Below are positions 25,823-38,945 of a stretch of 64,000 bases of DNA, piece after piece; within the stretch, counting starts at the first letter, position 1; every line of letters starts with the position of its first letter. The position numbers and the translations under genes are program-made. The notes below the pieces were generated by a model. The model worked only from the letters and a program-made list of their open reading frames with translations, was not told the DNA's origin and did no database searches. Source of the stretch: Jacaranda mimosifolia (Eukaryota > Streptophyta > Magnoliopsida > Lamiales > Bignoniaceae); assembly GCA_018894105.1 (NCBI GenBank), contig CM032128.1, forward strand, positions 27,737,299 through 27,801,298, given 5' to 3'.

Positions 25823-26275
25823 TGTAAGACATGATTAAAACCTAAGATTCATCTATATCTATGGAATCAAAACACTATATAAACAATTAATTTTGGATAC
25901 CTGTTTGAGCCATGAGATTGAAGATCAATGATTCCTGCAATTTCACGATTGATTGCTAAGTCTTTCTCTCCTTCTCACACAAACCACTTGACATCTTTAA
26001 TGGGATAGCAATATCAAAACGTGCAGTGGAGAGGGGACCTAGCCACAATATATATAAGATAAAACCTTAGAGAGCCCTCCCATCACGGGTTCTAAGATTG
26101 GGCATACACCAGCTGTCATACCAAGTCTGTTTAGAAAAAAGCCATAACAATATTGGGTCAAAATATTAGGCCCTATAAGTCTATCTCATTAACCCTATTA
26201 ATTTAGCCCCTTTTTATTTTATTAGAAAATAAATTCAATTAATAGAAGTCCATATATTGGAATAAAATTCCAACA
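25823..26275 (-). repeat. 3' LTR of element D
   Basis: Read on the plus strand it runs from TGTAAGACATG to AAATTCCAACA. It is closely similar in length and sequence to the other LTR. Confidence 0.92.
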
Positions 26276-27022
26276 TTCTCCCACTTGGACAAATATTAAT
26301 TGTAACTTTAAAACAAAATAAAAGGTAAAGTTTGAGAAAACGACTCTTGGGCTAAATTACAAAAAGATTTTGATTGTGGCCACAATTTAAAGAAAAGAAA
26401 TACGACAATGAGTCAAGACTACCAATACAATTCGGTCCAGTAAAAATTACTAATATTGGATCATGGCGGTGATTGCATCTTTCATTAACACAAAACCTTC
26501 AATGGTCATATATACTAGCAATTTCACCGACATGGATTCAGACATGGTGGTGTGGCAAGAAATAGCAACTAAAATCTGACCCAAATACGTATGCTATTTC
26601 ATTGTTGGTCCTTCAATTTTCTTGTAAGACATGGATTTCTAGAACTATATGAAATCCCAAGAAAATTTGATTTTCTTATAAGATATGGGCCTCTTGATCA
26701 ATAGGAAACCTTAAGAAAATCCATGATTTTCTTATAGACATGAATTTCTAGAAACAATATGAAATTTCAAGAAAATCCGACTTCAAAAGAAGCCATGTAT
26801 GCCTTGTTCAATACCAAATACAACATGTTATCATTTATGAGACATACCCACTCTCAAGATCAACACCTAATCTCAAGATACATATTAAGCAAGATATAAC
26901 CACAAATATGCGTATAATTATAACAAATATATCAATAGTTGAAAAAGAATATCGCATTATTAGAAGCCTAGTAAAACAATTGGTTCAATGTGACATAGCT
27001 CAGTAGAGAAAAAACATCTCAC
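26276..27022 (-). other. 3' untranslated region of element D
   Basis: Non-coding internal part between the RNase H stop and the LTR. It has several loosely repeated words (AAGAAAATC with GATTTTCTTA) near 26620-26790. Confidence 0.65.
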
Positions 27023-29990
27023 TTAACCCAATATATCAAAAGACTCAATTACATCCATGTGTTCTACATATCTTTTGAAAATAATAGGTCTCAATCCTTT
27101 AGTCAAAGGATCCGTAAACATAGAGTCAATATCAACATGCTCTATCATAATGGTACCATTTTTAACCAAACCTCTGATAGCGAGATTTTTAAACTTTACA
27201 TGTTTAGATGCACTAGAGGACTTATTATTCCTTAAAAAGAACACAGTAGCATCATTATCACAATAAATCTTGAATGGCCTAAAAATTGAATTAACAACCA
27301 AAAGTCATGAGATGAAGTTCTTTAGCCATACAGCATGCGTGGCAGCTCCATAACAAGCAAAAAACTTAGCCTGCATAGTTGATGAAGTAGTAAGCGTCTG
27401 CTTGACACTTTTCCATGAAATAGCTCCACCTACCATTGTAAAAATATAACCCGAAGTCGATCTCAAGTCATCGGGACGACCAACAAAATTTGAATTCGAG
27501 TATCCAATAACCTCAAGATAGTCAACTTTTCTATATACGAGCATAAAGTCTCTAGTTTTCTTCAAATATCTCAAGACTTTCTTAACAACCGCCCAATGTT
27601 CTTGTCCTGAATTAGAGAGATAGCGCCCAAGAACACTGATAACGAAGGCTATATCAGACCGAATGTAGATTTGTGCATACATTAGACTACCAACAGCACT
27701 AGAGTAAGGAATATTTTTCATGGACTCTTGCTCAAGTTTGTTCTTAGGGCCTTGTGCAATGCTAAGTTTATCACCTTTCACAATAGGTACATCACCAGGT
27801 CTACAGTTCTGCAGGTTAAATCTAGCCAAAACACAATCAATGTAACTCACTTCAGAAAGTTCTAACAAGCTTCGAATTCTATCACGGTGGATCTCAATTA
27901 CAAGAACAAAAGATGCTTCACCAAGATCCTTCATATCAAAATTATGACTCAACATTTTCTTAGTTTCATGGAGCAAACCCAAATCACTACTAGCAAGTAA
28001 AATATCATCAACATAAAGCATCAAATATATGAATTTGTTCCCACTTGTCTTGAGGTAAATACAATGGTCCACTTATTTTCCTCAAAGCCTAATGAAGTCA
28101 CTACCTTATCAAACTTCAAATACCATTGCCAAGAGGCCTGTTTAAGGCCATAAATTAACTTATTCAGCTTACACACTACGCATTCCTTCCTTTCTTGAAC
28201 AAAACTCTCAGGTTGAGTCATATAAACTTCTTCATCAAGGTCGCCATTAAGGAAAGCTGTCCTAACATCCATTTGGTGGAGTTCCAAGTCAAAATGTACT
28301 ACTAAACTCATAATGAACCTGGAGGAATTTTTAGAGCAAACAAGAGAGGAAGTGTCACCATAATCAATTCCAACTTTTTGAGTAAAGCCTTTAGCTACAA
28401 GTCTAGCCTTAAATCTTTCAATCTTCCATTTTGAGTCTTTCTTGGTTTTAAACACCCATTTGCAACCTATAGTGTTTCGACCTTAGGGCAGATCAACTAA
28501 CTCCTACATATTATTCCCTTTCATTGAGTGAATTTCTTCCTCCATAGCACTAAACCAGAAGTCTGATTGAGGACTAGACATGGCATTAGAATGGCTGATA
28601 GGACCAACTACATGATTAACATTATAATCAATTTCTAAGAGATACACATAGTAGTCATTAGGAATTGCTGGATGTCTCGCTCTAATAGATCGTCTAGGGG
28701 GCATTTGATGGATATGATTTTAAGGTAGATCAATATTCAAATCGGCCTCTATATTAGCATTAGGTGTAGCCACTTGTTCATGAGGATTCTCAATTTCATG
28801 TGCACTGGGCAAGGAAAGTGTAACAGATTCAATTAAATCATCAGCTACTACAAGATGAGAACATTCACTCTTGTCAGGTATAGCATGCTCTAAGAACTTA
28901 GCTATCTGAGACTCAACCACTCGAGTTCCACGCAAAGAACAAAAGAATCTATATCCTTTAGAATGATCTGGATACCCAATGAAGTAACCACGAGTAGATA
29001 TGAGATCAGTCTTTTTCTCAAAATGGTTATAAATTCTAACCTCAGCAGGACATCCCTACAAACGAAAATGATTTAAGCTAGGCTTCCTACCAACCTATAA
29101 CTCAAAAGGTGTTTTAGGAACTAATTTGGTAGGGACACGATTAAGAATCTACATAGCAGTTCTTATAGCTTCATCCCAAAGAAACTTAGGTAATTCACAT
29201 CAGCTCATCATGCTCCTCATCATCTTAGCTAGGGTGCGATTACACCTTTCGGCTACACCATTTTTCTCAGGACTCCCTAGCATGGTATATTAAGCAACAA
29301 TTCTAGATTCTTGTAAATATTTGGCAAATGGTCCCATATGTTGCCCAGTCTTATCATGTTTGCCATAATATTCACTACCTTGGTTGGACCTTACAATTTT
29401 AATGACTTTTTCCAATTGTTTTTCAACTTTAGTCTTAAAAATCTTGAATTTTTCAAGAGAATCAAAATTTTCTTTAATACAATAAATATAACTATGTCGG
29501 AAAAAATCATCAATAAGGTGATAAAATACTTATTACCACATAAGGTAGGAATATATGGAGCAGAGATATCTGTATGAATAATCTCCAAGAGGTTAGAACT
29601 ATGAGTAGAACCTTTTTTCTTGGACTTAGTTAATTTTCCCCTAATACAATCAACACAAATCTTTATGTCTCCATAATTAAGACTAGGAAGAATGATTGCT
29701 TTTATTAGTCTTTCTATTCTATCTTTAGAAATATGGCCAATACGTCTATGCCATAACATGGAAGAGTTGTCATTACTTAGGGGTCTTTTGGACACAATAT
29801 TGAAAATATTGAAGGAGGAATAAATTTGATTAGAATTCAAGTTAAAATATACAAGCCATTGTATAAAATACTGCAACTAATACTGCAACTAATAATTAGA
29901 TTCTAAAATCAAATTAACCTTTCCTTTGCCAAAAGAAACATCATAACCTAAATTATCCAAAACAGAAATAGAAATTAAAATTTGAGTAAA
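27023..29990 (-). pseudogene. pol relic of element D
   Basis: From upstream to downstream on the minus strand: the integrase zinc region at 29876-29391 with LWHRRIGHISKDRIERL, a degenerate integrase core, a linker at 28935-28504, reverse transcriptase at 28455-27305 with MLYVDDILLAS as the active site, and RNase H at 27301-27023 ending [12 protein letters not shown] (TDPLTKGLRP). At least four frame breaks separate these blocks. The integrase core is the worst preserved part. Confidence 0.92.
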
Positions 29991-30247
29991 AGTCGGTACA
30001 TAAAAGATATTTTCTAAAACAAGCTTAGAACCAGATTCTAAGTTCAAAATGACTGTTCCTATATATTCTACTACTGGTAGGGATTTAATAGCTACTCCAA
30101 TCTTAGACTTTGCTCTACTTGGCTTCCTTTTGTTTATCCCTATAATGAAATTGCAACATGGACATTTGCCTTACTGTCAAGTCACCAAGAATTAATAGGA
30201 ACATTAACTAAATTTGACTAAAAAAAAACTAGGGCTAATGAAATACC

Positions 30248-31137
30248 TTATTGTTTCTTCTTGTCTAACCAAGTTTGGAAATTAGAACACTCAAACCTCT
30301 TATGGCCTGGCTTTTTACAAAAGTAACATTTTACTTCCTTTTTAGGACCATCTTTCTTGACTCCTAGGTTTTGGGTCTGATCGTTACCATGCTTATTAGT
30401 ATTCTGAGCCTTCTTATAAGAGCAATAATGAGGTTCCTTAATGTTGGAGATACTTTGACTTTTTCTAGATTTTGGACTAGGATGAGAAACAAGCAAGGCT
30501 GTCTGTCCACTCTGCTTTTTAATTTTCTCTTCCTTAGAGACACATTTGGAAATAAGGTCAAGAATACCCAATGACTCATTTTGGGTGTTATAGGCTATTT
30601 TAATTTTACTGAATTCCATAGGCAAGGAATTGAGAGCAGTGTGAACAATATAGTTATCAGGGAGGATAATATCAAGATGCTTGAGTCTGGATTGGATGTG
30701 AACCATTTTCAAAATATATTCCCTAACCCCACTAGAATTATTGTACTTCACACTTGCCAAATCACTCATTAGATTCCCAACCTCAAACTTATTAGACACT
30801 TGATACCTTTGTCCTACCGCATGGAAAATCCCCTATCATTATTGGTCTCAGGAAGTGCACTAACCAGATGCTCTCCAATAGACTTTTTCATAGCTAGAAG
30901 ACTTAGGCGATTGGACCTCTCCGAATGAGCATAAGCTCTTTTCGCAGCGTCAGAAGCATTATCAGCAGGTAGGGGAGGTTGATCCTCTCGGAGAGCTATA
31001 TTAATATCAGTTAATCCCAGGATAAACTCAATATCATGCTTGCATCTTTCATAATTTCCACCATTCAATACTTCAATAGTGGCACTACCATTATTTAAAT
31101 TCAGAGTAACTGTCAGAAAACAATAAGAATGCAACAA
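30248..31137 (-). pseudogene. gag relic of element D
   Basis: Two overlapping pieces encode a Copia nucleocapsid. The upstream piece (31137-30814) contains GNYERCKHDIEFILG. The downstream piece (30799-30248) ends with an intact CCHC knuckle, CYFCKKPGHKRFEC, that would bind RNA. A frameshift lies between them near 30800. Confidence 0.9.
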
Positions 31138-32047
31138 ACCACATTAATAATGGGCAATTAACAAAAATAAGCTTAGAATAATAGAGCTTAATTTCTCTTA
31201 GAGTCCTCATGAGTCATGAGAAACTCCCCTTTGGGCAGCGAATTCCACACACATAAGGCCTCTCATGCAAGAATGATACAGAGATATACTAATTATTAAA
31301 GAGTCGCCTCCTTTGGGAAACAAATCTTCTAAATTAATATATCCCCATCAATATATTCTACACCAATAAAACCAATTATCACACATATCTAATACCCTTT
31401 GGGCAGGTAAGAATGCATAATAATACTAACTTGAAATATGCATGCCACAAATTTTACAAGTCTCAATAAATAGAACACTTAGGTGTAACTATTTATTTCA
31501 ACCTATAAATAAGCACATAACCGAGTTCAATCATTAATTTTCCAACTCGCACATGTGCAATATGCATACAAGACTCCCATAAAATTGAGTACTAAAACAA
31601 TATGTACTTTGGGGAGTTATAAAGAAAATTCGCAGCATTCAAGTTGTTTAAAATTTAATTCGTTTGATTAACCATATATATATATATACACACACAAAGC
31701 ATAATCTGCAATGATAAGTTATTAACATATATACAAAGCAGAGATATTTCTGTCACGCAGCCTTCGGCGAAATTTATATACAAAACATAAATGTTGCTGT
31801 CACGCAGCCTTCGGATTCTGTAGAGAATTTCATTGCATTGACTATCATGCATGATTACAACACAAGGCTAAACACGCCAATTTCTTCATCACTGAAAACT
31901 AAGATTGAATAGTTCAAATTTTCATTGCAGCATGCGAAAAAGAAAAAAATCAAAAATTTTCCTTATAAATTTGAGACATTTAAGATATATGAAATTCAAT
32001 CAACAAAATTAGGTTTTAATTCACAGATATATAGCTCTGATACCGAT
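31138..32047 (-). other. Leader region and tRNA-Met primer site of element D
   Basis: Non-coding leader. The primer site GGTATCAGAGC (minus strand) lies at about 32033-32043, three bases inside the LTR. A duplicated phrase CTGTCACGCAGCCTTCGG occurs at about 31751 and 31797. Confidence 0.75.
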
Positions 32048-32500
32048 TGTAAGACATAATTAAACCCAATATTTATCTATATCTATGGAATCAAAACACT
32101 ATACAAACAATTAATTTTGGATACCTGTTTGAGCCATGAGATTAAAGATCAATGATTTCTGCAATTTCACGATTGATTGCTAAGTCTTCATCTCCTTCTC
32201 ACATGAATCACTTGATAGTTTTAATGGGATAGTAATATCAAAATGTGGAGTGGAGAGGGGACCTTGCCACAATATATATAAGATAAAATCCTAGAGAGCC
32301 CTCCCATCAAGAGCTTCTAAGATTGGGCCTATACCGGCTATCATACCAAGTATGTTTAGAAAAAGACCTTAACAATATTGGGCCAAAATATTAGACCCTA
32401 TAAGTCTATCTCATTAACCGTATTAATTTAGCCCATTTTTATTTTATTAGAAAAAAAAATCCAATTAATAGAAGTCCAAATATTGGAAAAAAATCCAACA
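32048..32500 (-). repeat. 5' LTR of element D
   Basis: 453 bp, with TGTAAGACATAAT at the plus-strand left end and AAATCCAACA at the right. A TATATATAAGATAAAA-type stretch inside is the likely TATA region in minus orientation. Confidence 0.92.
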
Positions 32501-32542
32501 AGTTCAAGCCTGTGATAAAGAAAGCAATGGTTGAGTTAGAAG

Positions 32543-33595
32543 GTTAGAAATTCTTTATGCTTTACTCTTTTTCTCTCTACATTCTCTATGGAACTCAGGA
32601 ATCATTTGCTGCTGTATCTTTATGTACTTTACTCAATGTTTGAGTAGTTCTTGTGAAGTGTATTGAAAATTTACAACCTCCCCACACTCTATTGGACCAA
32701 TTTGAATCCTAGTGGTATATTATTTTAGGTGCCTAATTCAAGAATTTTGCATCTATGTGAGAAGAATGGGCTCTCAAAACTAGGTAACTCAAGGGAATCT
32801 CATAATTTTGAGGTTCCATTAGTTTGGTTATAATTCATCCTTTTTGTTACACTTGCATTTTTCTTAGACCCAGCCAGGCTATTTCAATGAAGTTGAAATA
32901 TTTTCACTCTCATACATCAAGCTTTTTTTATTAGCACACACACTCTCTCAAAATATCTTCTCTTCTCTTCTCACTTACTGTTATGGAAAATGCATCTATT
33001 GTTCATCTCCATCACCTTTTCATTTCCCCTTCTATAGGTCCCATTCAATTTGTTGGCCCACATCTGATAAAGTTAACCACACCTTGCTGCTGGAACTTGG
33101 AGCTCAAGTATAGATGTGAGTGCATTGTTCTTCTTTGTGACCGTCTCACAAAGTTGTTGAATTTTTGTGATCCTTGATATAATTTGAACTCCCAGTGTTG
33201 TGTTCTCCCTTCTTTCCTTTCTGCCTCTCTCTTTTTGTTTATTCACTTTAGTGGATTACTTTAGAGTGTAATCTATATTTCTGACCTTTTAATAGGACTG
33301 ATACATGAATTAACCTATCAGCAAACATTTCGTGCAACTTGAGAAATCAAAACTTGATTCTCAATGCATATGCTGAATTAACTTAATCATGCTTCCATTT
33401 TGCATCTTTTTGTTTTTGCTTGAAATAGCTTTGAGCTTTAGCATCATTCAAAACTAATTCAAGTTATTCCAAGTAATTTCTAAAATTTTCTATGTGCTTT
33501 TTTGTTGGTATACACACACAATAATTTGCCCAAAGAAATTGTCTTGTGCATTATACAATAATTAGAATGCATTTGGTGTTGTAGATTTAATCTTC
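32543..33595 (+). other. CACTA interior of unknown origin
   Basis: Gene-like composition but no recognisable protein; probably the rest of the captured host DNA. The small frame at 32983-33177 has no known motif. Confidence 0.45.
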
Positions 33596-33762
33596 TTCAG
33601 ATGACCTTAATTTACTACATAATATTGATGGAGCCTATAAGGTGAAAATCCTACCAAAAACAACCTACTTTCATTGAAAGTTGAACCCAGGATCTGTGAC
33701 CTTTATTGTAGAAAGTTGATTGAGCCTAAAAGGTGAAAATCTAACCAAAAATACAATATGCT
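33596..33762 (-). repeat. Left part of the 143-bp tRNA-like repeat array
   Basis: One shortened unit (about 93 bp, lacking about 50 bp of the middle) and the end of another. Shared words include AGGTGAAAATC and AAAAATACAATATGCT. Element C interrupts the array here. Confidence 0.75.
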
Positions 33763-34396
33763 TGTTGAAACCCAGGAGGATCTATTACGGAAATAATAAA
33801 ATAATAGTAAAGTAATTCGATGTAAAGTGACAACAAGATTAACGTGGTTCGGCAATGTGCCTAATCCACCCAACAAAGAAAAGGAATTTTATTGATCTCA
33901 AATCAAAGTGCAAGTACAAATCACGAAAACACCTAACACCCTCGTTCTAAACTCTGTATTGAGAGAATTACTCAAAAGCAGTAAAGAAGCCTTTATGTTA
34001 TGTTCGTGATACTTTCCTGGAAGAAAAAACACTAAATTTATACTCGAAAATAAAGCCCAAGGCCCGTAGGCCTGCGTCGCATGCTGGGGCGCACAAAACT
34101 TGCACCTTAGCGCACCTTTCTAGCACTAGGATAGAAACTTTGAGCTGGGGCACAAAGTTACTGTTCACTGCACGCCGAGGCGCAAAAATCTTGGTTGGGG
34201 CGCACGACAAATCTTTTTGTGCCCTTTTCGCCCATGTACACTCCTTGGCGCAACTTACCTCGCGCCTCGGCGTGCGGCGTCCTTCCAACATGCGTCGGGG
34301 TGTGTTCTCGAGCCCATTTCGACCACTTTGCTCCGTTTCGCTCCATTTCTTCCATTCCTTGTCAATTTTACCTCAAATTTCAAGACAAAATCAATA
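33763..34396 (-). repeat. 3' LTR of element C
   Basis: On the plus strand it starts TGTTGAAACCCAGG. It contains a GC-rich section (about 34060-34300) of GGCGCA-type words that is about 43 bp longer than in the partner LTR. Confidence 0.9.
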
Positions 34397-34458
34397 ATTC
34401 TCCACCTTGACTTGAAATTCCCATTCATCTTCTTTGTCCCTGCCCCCAATAGGGCTTG

Positions 34459-37400
34459 TTATCTGAGTCTGCGAACATTAACCAAATCCAAGCAATGCTC
34501 GAATTTGATTCCTGGAATAGCCTTAGTCAACATGTCTGCCAAATTATCCTCAGTCCTAACCTTGTCTACTAAAATGAAACCTTGAGACACGATATTCCGG
34601 ACAAAGTGATATCTCATATCTATGTGCTTTGTTCTCTCATGAAATGCTTGATTCTTTGACAAGTGTATAGTACTCTGACTGTCACAAAATACCTTAGTGA
34701 TCTCAGAAGTCATACCCATATCATCGATCAACCCCTTTAGCCAAATGCCTTCCTCGACGCCTTCAGCCAAAGCCATGTACTCAGCTTCTGTTGTGGACAA
34801 TGCAACTGATGACTGCAAAGTCGCCTTCTAGCTAATCGTACAACTTGATACTCAAAACACATAGCTCGTCATGGACCTTCTGCTGTCCAAATCTCCTGCA
34901 TAATCCACATCCACATAGCCAATAATTCTTGTAGTAGAATTCGATTGACTATACCTCAAACATCTATCTGCAGAGCCTCTCAGATACCTTATGATCCATT
35001 TCACAGCCTGCCAATGAGTCTTTCCTGGCTTGTGCATATACCTGCTCACAACACTGACTGCATATGAAATGTCTGGCCTAGTGTACACCATGGCGTACAT
35101 CAAGCTACCCATTGCACTAGCATATGGCACATTTGACATGTGCTCCACCTCTTCCTCAGTACTCGGTGATAGATTTGATGAGAACCTGAAATGAGCTGCA
35201 AGTGGCATACTAACTGGCTTGGACTTATCCATCCCAAATTGCTCAAGTACTTTCTCAATGTAATGCTGTTGAGACAAGTACAACACTCCTGCGTGTCTGT
35301 CTCGGATGATCTCCATGCCCAAAATCTTCTTTGCACTGCCCAAATCCTTCATCTCAAATTCTTCACTTAACTGAGCTTTTAATTAGTTGATCTCAGATAT
35401 GTTTCTAGAGGCAATCAACATATCATCAACGTACAATAGCAAATATATGAGAGGGCTATCACTACAAATTTTGTAATATACACAACAATCAAATTTGCTT
35501 CTAGTGTATCCTATCTTGGTAATAAAAGCATAAAACCTTTTATACCACTGCTAGGGAGATTGCTTCAGGCCATATAATGACCTCTTCAAAAGACATGCTT
35601 CATTTTGTTTCTCGGGAACAACAAATCCTTCTGGTTGACTCATGTAGATTTGTTCATCCAACTCACCATGCAAAAATGCTGTTTTCACATCTATCTGCTC
35701 CAGTTCCATATCAAATAGAGCAACCATGGCAAGTAAAACACGAATGAAAGTATATGTTGCAACTGGGGAGAATACTTCATGAAAGTCAACTCCCTCTCTC
35801 TGAGTAAAACCCTTATCAACCAATCGCGCCTTGTATCTAGCATCTTCAACACCGAGAATCCCTTCCTTCTTCTTGTAGATCCATTTGCAACCTACAATCT
35901 TCTGCCCTTTGGGTACATTAACCAGCTCCCATGTGCTATTCTTGTGTAGAGACTACATCTCTTCACTCATAGCTGCAGCCTATTTTTTAGAATCTGGCCT
36001 GGAAATTGCCTCTTTGTATAAGACTGGATCATCTCCTACAAACTCCTCAGCTGAACTCAAAGCATAAGCTACCAGATCTGAGTAAGCATACCGCTGTGGT
36101 GGTTTGATCTGCCTCCTCTCTCTATCGCGAGCCTAAGTGATAGTTTTGTAGTAGTTTATTTTCCTGCTGTTGGTTAGGTGGTAATTTGCTCTCACTAGCT
36201 TCATCTACCACCTTCTGTTTCCCCTTTGAAACTTGTGGAGGATCAATATGAATCTCTACCTTCTCCTTAACACCCTGTTGACCTCTTTCCTGCTGCTCCA
36301 CCTTCTTCATCATTGCAGACTCATCGAATATCATGTCCTTGCTGATAATCATCTTGGAGCCCTTGTCATCATTGCTTTATCTGCATAGCCTAGAAATATG
36401 CACTTCCTAGCCCTTGGCTCAAGCTTCCCATCCCAGACATGAGCATAGGCTGGACACCTAAATACTCTCAGATTTGAATAATCAGCAGGAGACCTGGACC
36501 AAACTTCTATTGGTGTCTTGCAGTCCAAAGTAGTTGAGGGTGACCTATTCACCAAATAACAAGTAGTGTCAATTGCTTCTGCCCAAAAATCCTTGGACAA
36601 TCTGGTGTTAAAGAGCATGCATCTAGCTCTTTCCAAGATAGTCTTGTTCATCCGTTCTGCAACTCCATTCTGCTGTGGTGTATGTACAACTGTGCGATGC
36701 CTCACAATTCCTTCATTCTCGCAGAATTCCTGAAATTCCTTGTTGCAGAACTCCAATCCGTTGTCAGTCCTCAAGCGCTTGATCTCCTTTCCTGTCTGCT
36801 TCTCAATTAAGGTCTTCCATCACTTGAAGTTGACAAACACCTCATCCTTATGCTTCAGCATGTACACCTATACTTTCCGTGAGAAATCATCTATTAATGT
36901 TAGCATGTACCTTGCACCTCCCTTTGAAGGAACCTGAGAAGGCCCCAAAGATCTGAGTGAATGTAATCCAAGGTGCCTTTGGTCTTGTGAACTGCAGTAC
37001 GGAATTTCACCCTATGTTGCTTGCCTAGCACACATTGCTCGCAGAAATCCAGTTCTCGAGTCTTCTCTCCGCAAAGCAAACCTCGTTTTCTTAGTTCTGA
37101 CATCCCCCTCTCACTCATATACCCAAGCCGCATATGCCAGAGTCTGGTAGTATCATTGACTGATGAAGAAACTGCTGCAGTACCAGAAACCGTGTTTCTC
37201 TGCAATATGTAAAGGCCGTTTTGCTTTTCTCCCTTCATGATAAGTAGTGCACCTTTGAAAATCTGCAGAACTCCATCTCGAGCTCTATACTCACAACCAT
37301 TCTTGTCCAGAGTACCTAGCGATATCAGATTTTTCTTCAGATCTGGAACATGACGCACATCTATTAGGGTCCTTACTATCCCATCATGCAACCTAATACA

Positions 37401-37505
37401 AATTGAGCCAATTCCTACAACCCTGTAAGAAGCATCGTTTCCCATAAACACTTTACCACCATCAAATTTCTGGTATGTGGTAAACCAATCTTCTCTTGGG
37501 CACAT
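34459..37505 (-). pseudogene. pol relic of element C
   Basis: Order on the minus strand: pre-integrase and zinc region (37505-36900, LWHMRLGYMSERGM), integrase core (36774-36349, with RTDNGLEF and PQQNGVAERMN), a linker, reverse transcriptase (35823-35400, with [20 protein letters not shown]), the remaining RT and connection part (35352-34852), and RNase H (34818-34459, ending ADMLTKAIPGIKFEHC). Stops or shifts fall between each block. The Leu-Gly-Tyr in the zinc region, where a His is usual, is a further loss. Confidence 0.93.
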
Positions 37506-37616
37506 GTGTTACGAGCAGCCACTATATAAAATCCATTCAGAGCTTAGAAAAGTTTCAGCAACGTTGAGAACAAGTCCACCATCAGATTCATCCTCAACGA
37601 TTCCTGTGACATCATC

Positions 37617-38270
37617 CTATTTCTGATGAGAAGTTTCATCTGCATCCTTCGTCTTTCCTCGTTCCGGACAATTCCATTTCCAATGCCCCTTTCCACCGCA
37701 CCTAAAATACTTGTCACAGTTTCTAGGCTTGGTTCGGGACTTCGATCGGCCTCTACTCATTCCCTTTTCTCTTAGTCTTCCTTTAGCCACCAATCTTTCC
37801 TCACTTTCACCATCGTTGCTGCCCAGGACATGTTTTCTCAACTCGTTGGAATTCAATGAGGCCTTCACATCCTCTATTGAAATCATATCTCTCCTGTACA
37901 GCAAAGTAGTAACCAAGTGCTCAAAAGATTTTGGGAGAGAACATAACAGAATTAAGGCTTGATCCTCATCATCAATTTTGACATCTATATTAGCGAGATC
38001 CAGAATCACCTTATTGAAAAAATCAATATGTTGAGTAATAGATGTACCTTCCTTCATCCTCAATGTGTATAATCGCTGTTTCAAATACAACCGATTTGTC
38101 AGGGACTTCGTCATATATAGACTCTCCAGCTTTTTCCATAAATTCGCTGGCGTACTTTTCATGGTGACCACTCTCAGTACGTTATCCGCCAATGATAACA
38201 CCAGAGTACCGTAAGCCTTCGCCATGAACTCATCCTTCTCCTCATCCTTCAGCGTTTATGGCAAGGAATC
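37617..38270 (-). pseudogene. gag relic of element C
   Basis: The longest open part (38225-37617) holds the Copia gag domain with LWKKLESLYMTKSLTNRLYL. The reading frame extends upstream past a stop (KDEEKDEFMAKAYG after a TAA near 38260). In the nucleocapsid knuckle, YFRCGGKGHWKWNC, the first Cys of the usual CxxC has become Tyr, so zinc binding is probably lost. Confidence 0.9.
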
Positions 38271-38354
38271 TTTGCCCTTTAACGCTCTCTGTAAACCTTA
38301 TTGGCACAGGAGGGCATGAACCTTCATCTGATCCAACCTGCTCCGATACTAATT

Positions 38355-38945
38355 TGTTGAAACCTAGGAGGATCTATTGCGGAAACAATGAAATAATAGT
38401 AAAGTAATTCGATGTAAAGTGACAACAAGATTTAACATGGTTCGGCAATGTGCGTAATGCACCCAATAAAGAAAAGGAATTTTATTGATCTCAAATCAAA
38501 GTGCAAGTACAAATTTGAATCCCACAAATCTCATGAAAATACCTAACATCCTCGTTTTGAACTCCGTCTTGAGAGAATTACTCAAAAGTAGTAAAGAAGC
38601 CCTTGTGTTATGTTCGTGATACTTTCATGGAAGAAAAAAAACTAAATTTATACCCAAAAATGAAGCCCAAGGCTCGTGGGCCTGCGTCGTGCATTGGGGT
38701 GCACAAAACTTGCGCCTCGGCTCAAAGTTACTGTTCACTACGCGCTGGGGCGCACGATGCATCTTTTTGTGCCCTTTTTGCCCATGTACATGCCTTGGCG
38801 CAACTTACCTCGTGCCCCGACATGCGGCATCCTTCCAATATGCGCTGGGGTGTGTTCTCGAGCCAATTTTGACCACTTTGCTCCGTTTCGCTCAATTTCT
38901 TCCATTCTTGTCAATTTTACCTCAAATTTCAAGGCAAAATCAGCA
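38355..38945 (-). repeat. 5' LTR of element C
   Basis: 591 bp, with TGTTGAAACCTAGG at the plus-strand left end and AAAATCAGCA at the right. It lacks about 43 bp of the GC-rich block of its partner. Confidence 0.9.

Larger units (their letters stand above)
25823..32500 (-). mobile_element. Copia retrotransposon D, nested in the CACTA element
   Basis: Both LTRs are 453 bp (25823-26275 and 32048-32500). Just inside the 5' LTR, on the minus strand, is GGTATCAGAGC, the standard initiator tRNA-Met primer site. A purine tract GTGGGAGAA precedes the other LTR. The flanks are AGTTT and AGTTC, a 5-bp duplication with one change. Gag, integrase, reverse transcriptase and RNase H pieces are in Copia order but broken by frameshifts. 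Confidence 0.92.
25815..32542 (+). pseudogene. Captured exon split by element D
   Basis: A good acceptor (TTTTTTACTGCAG) ends at 25814. The exon would start GTAAGTT and continue on the far side of element D as AAGCCTGTGATAAAGAAAGC, ending at 32542 before GTTAG. Read across, it gives KFKPVIKKAMVELE. The parent gene was not recognised and may be the same GTPase gene or another. Element D entered 8 bases into the exon. The coordinates span the 6.7-kb insertion. Confidence 0.45.
33763..38945 (-). mobile_element. Copia retrotransposon C, nested in the CACTA element
   Basis: LTRs lie at 33763-34396 (634 bp) and 38355-38945 (591 bp). The minus-strand sequence beside the 5' LTR, TTAGTATCGGAGCAGG, is a mutated tRNA-Met primer site. 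The purine tract AAGGTGGAGA stands before the 3' LTR. The flanks ATGCT and ATACT form a 5-bp duplication with one change, and the uninterrupted site is known from the neighbouring repeat units (ATATGCTTTCATC). The proteins resemble the Tnt1/Tork type. All coding blocks carry stops or frameshifts. Confidence 0.92.

Noticed and set aside
33998..34410. GC-rich frames around 34000-34585 and 38603-38985 as genes
   Set aside because: Both lie inside the two LTRs of element C or run out of them, and share the same LTR sequence.
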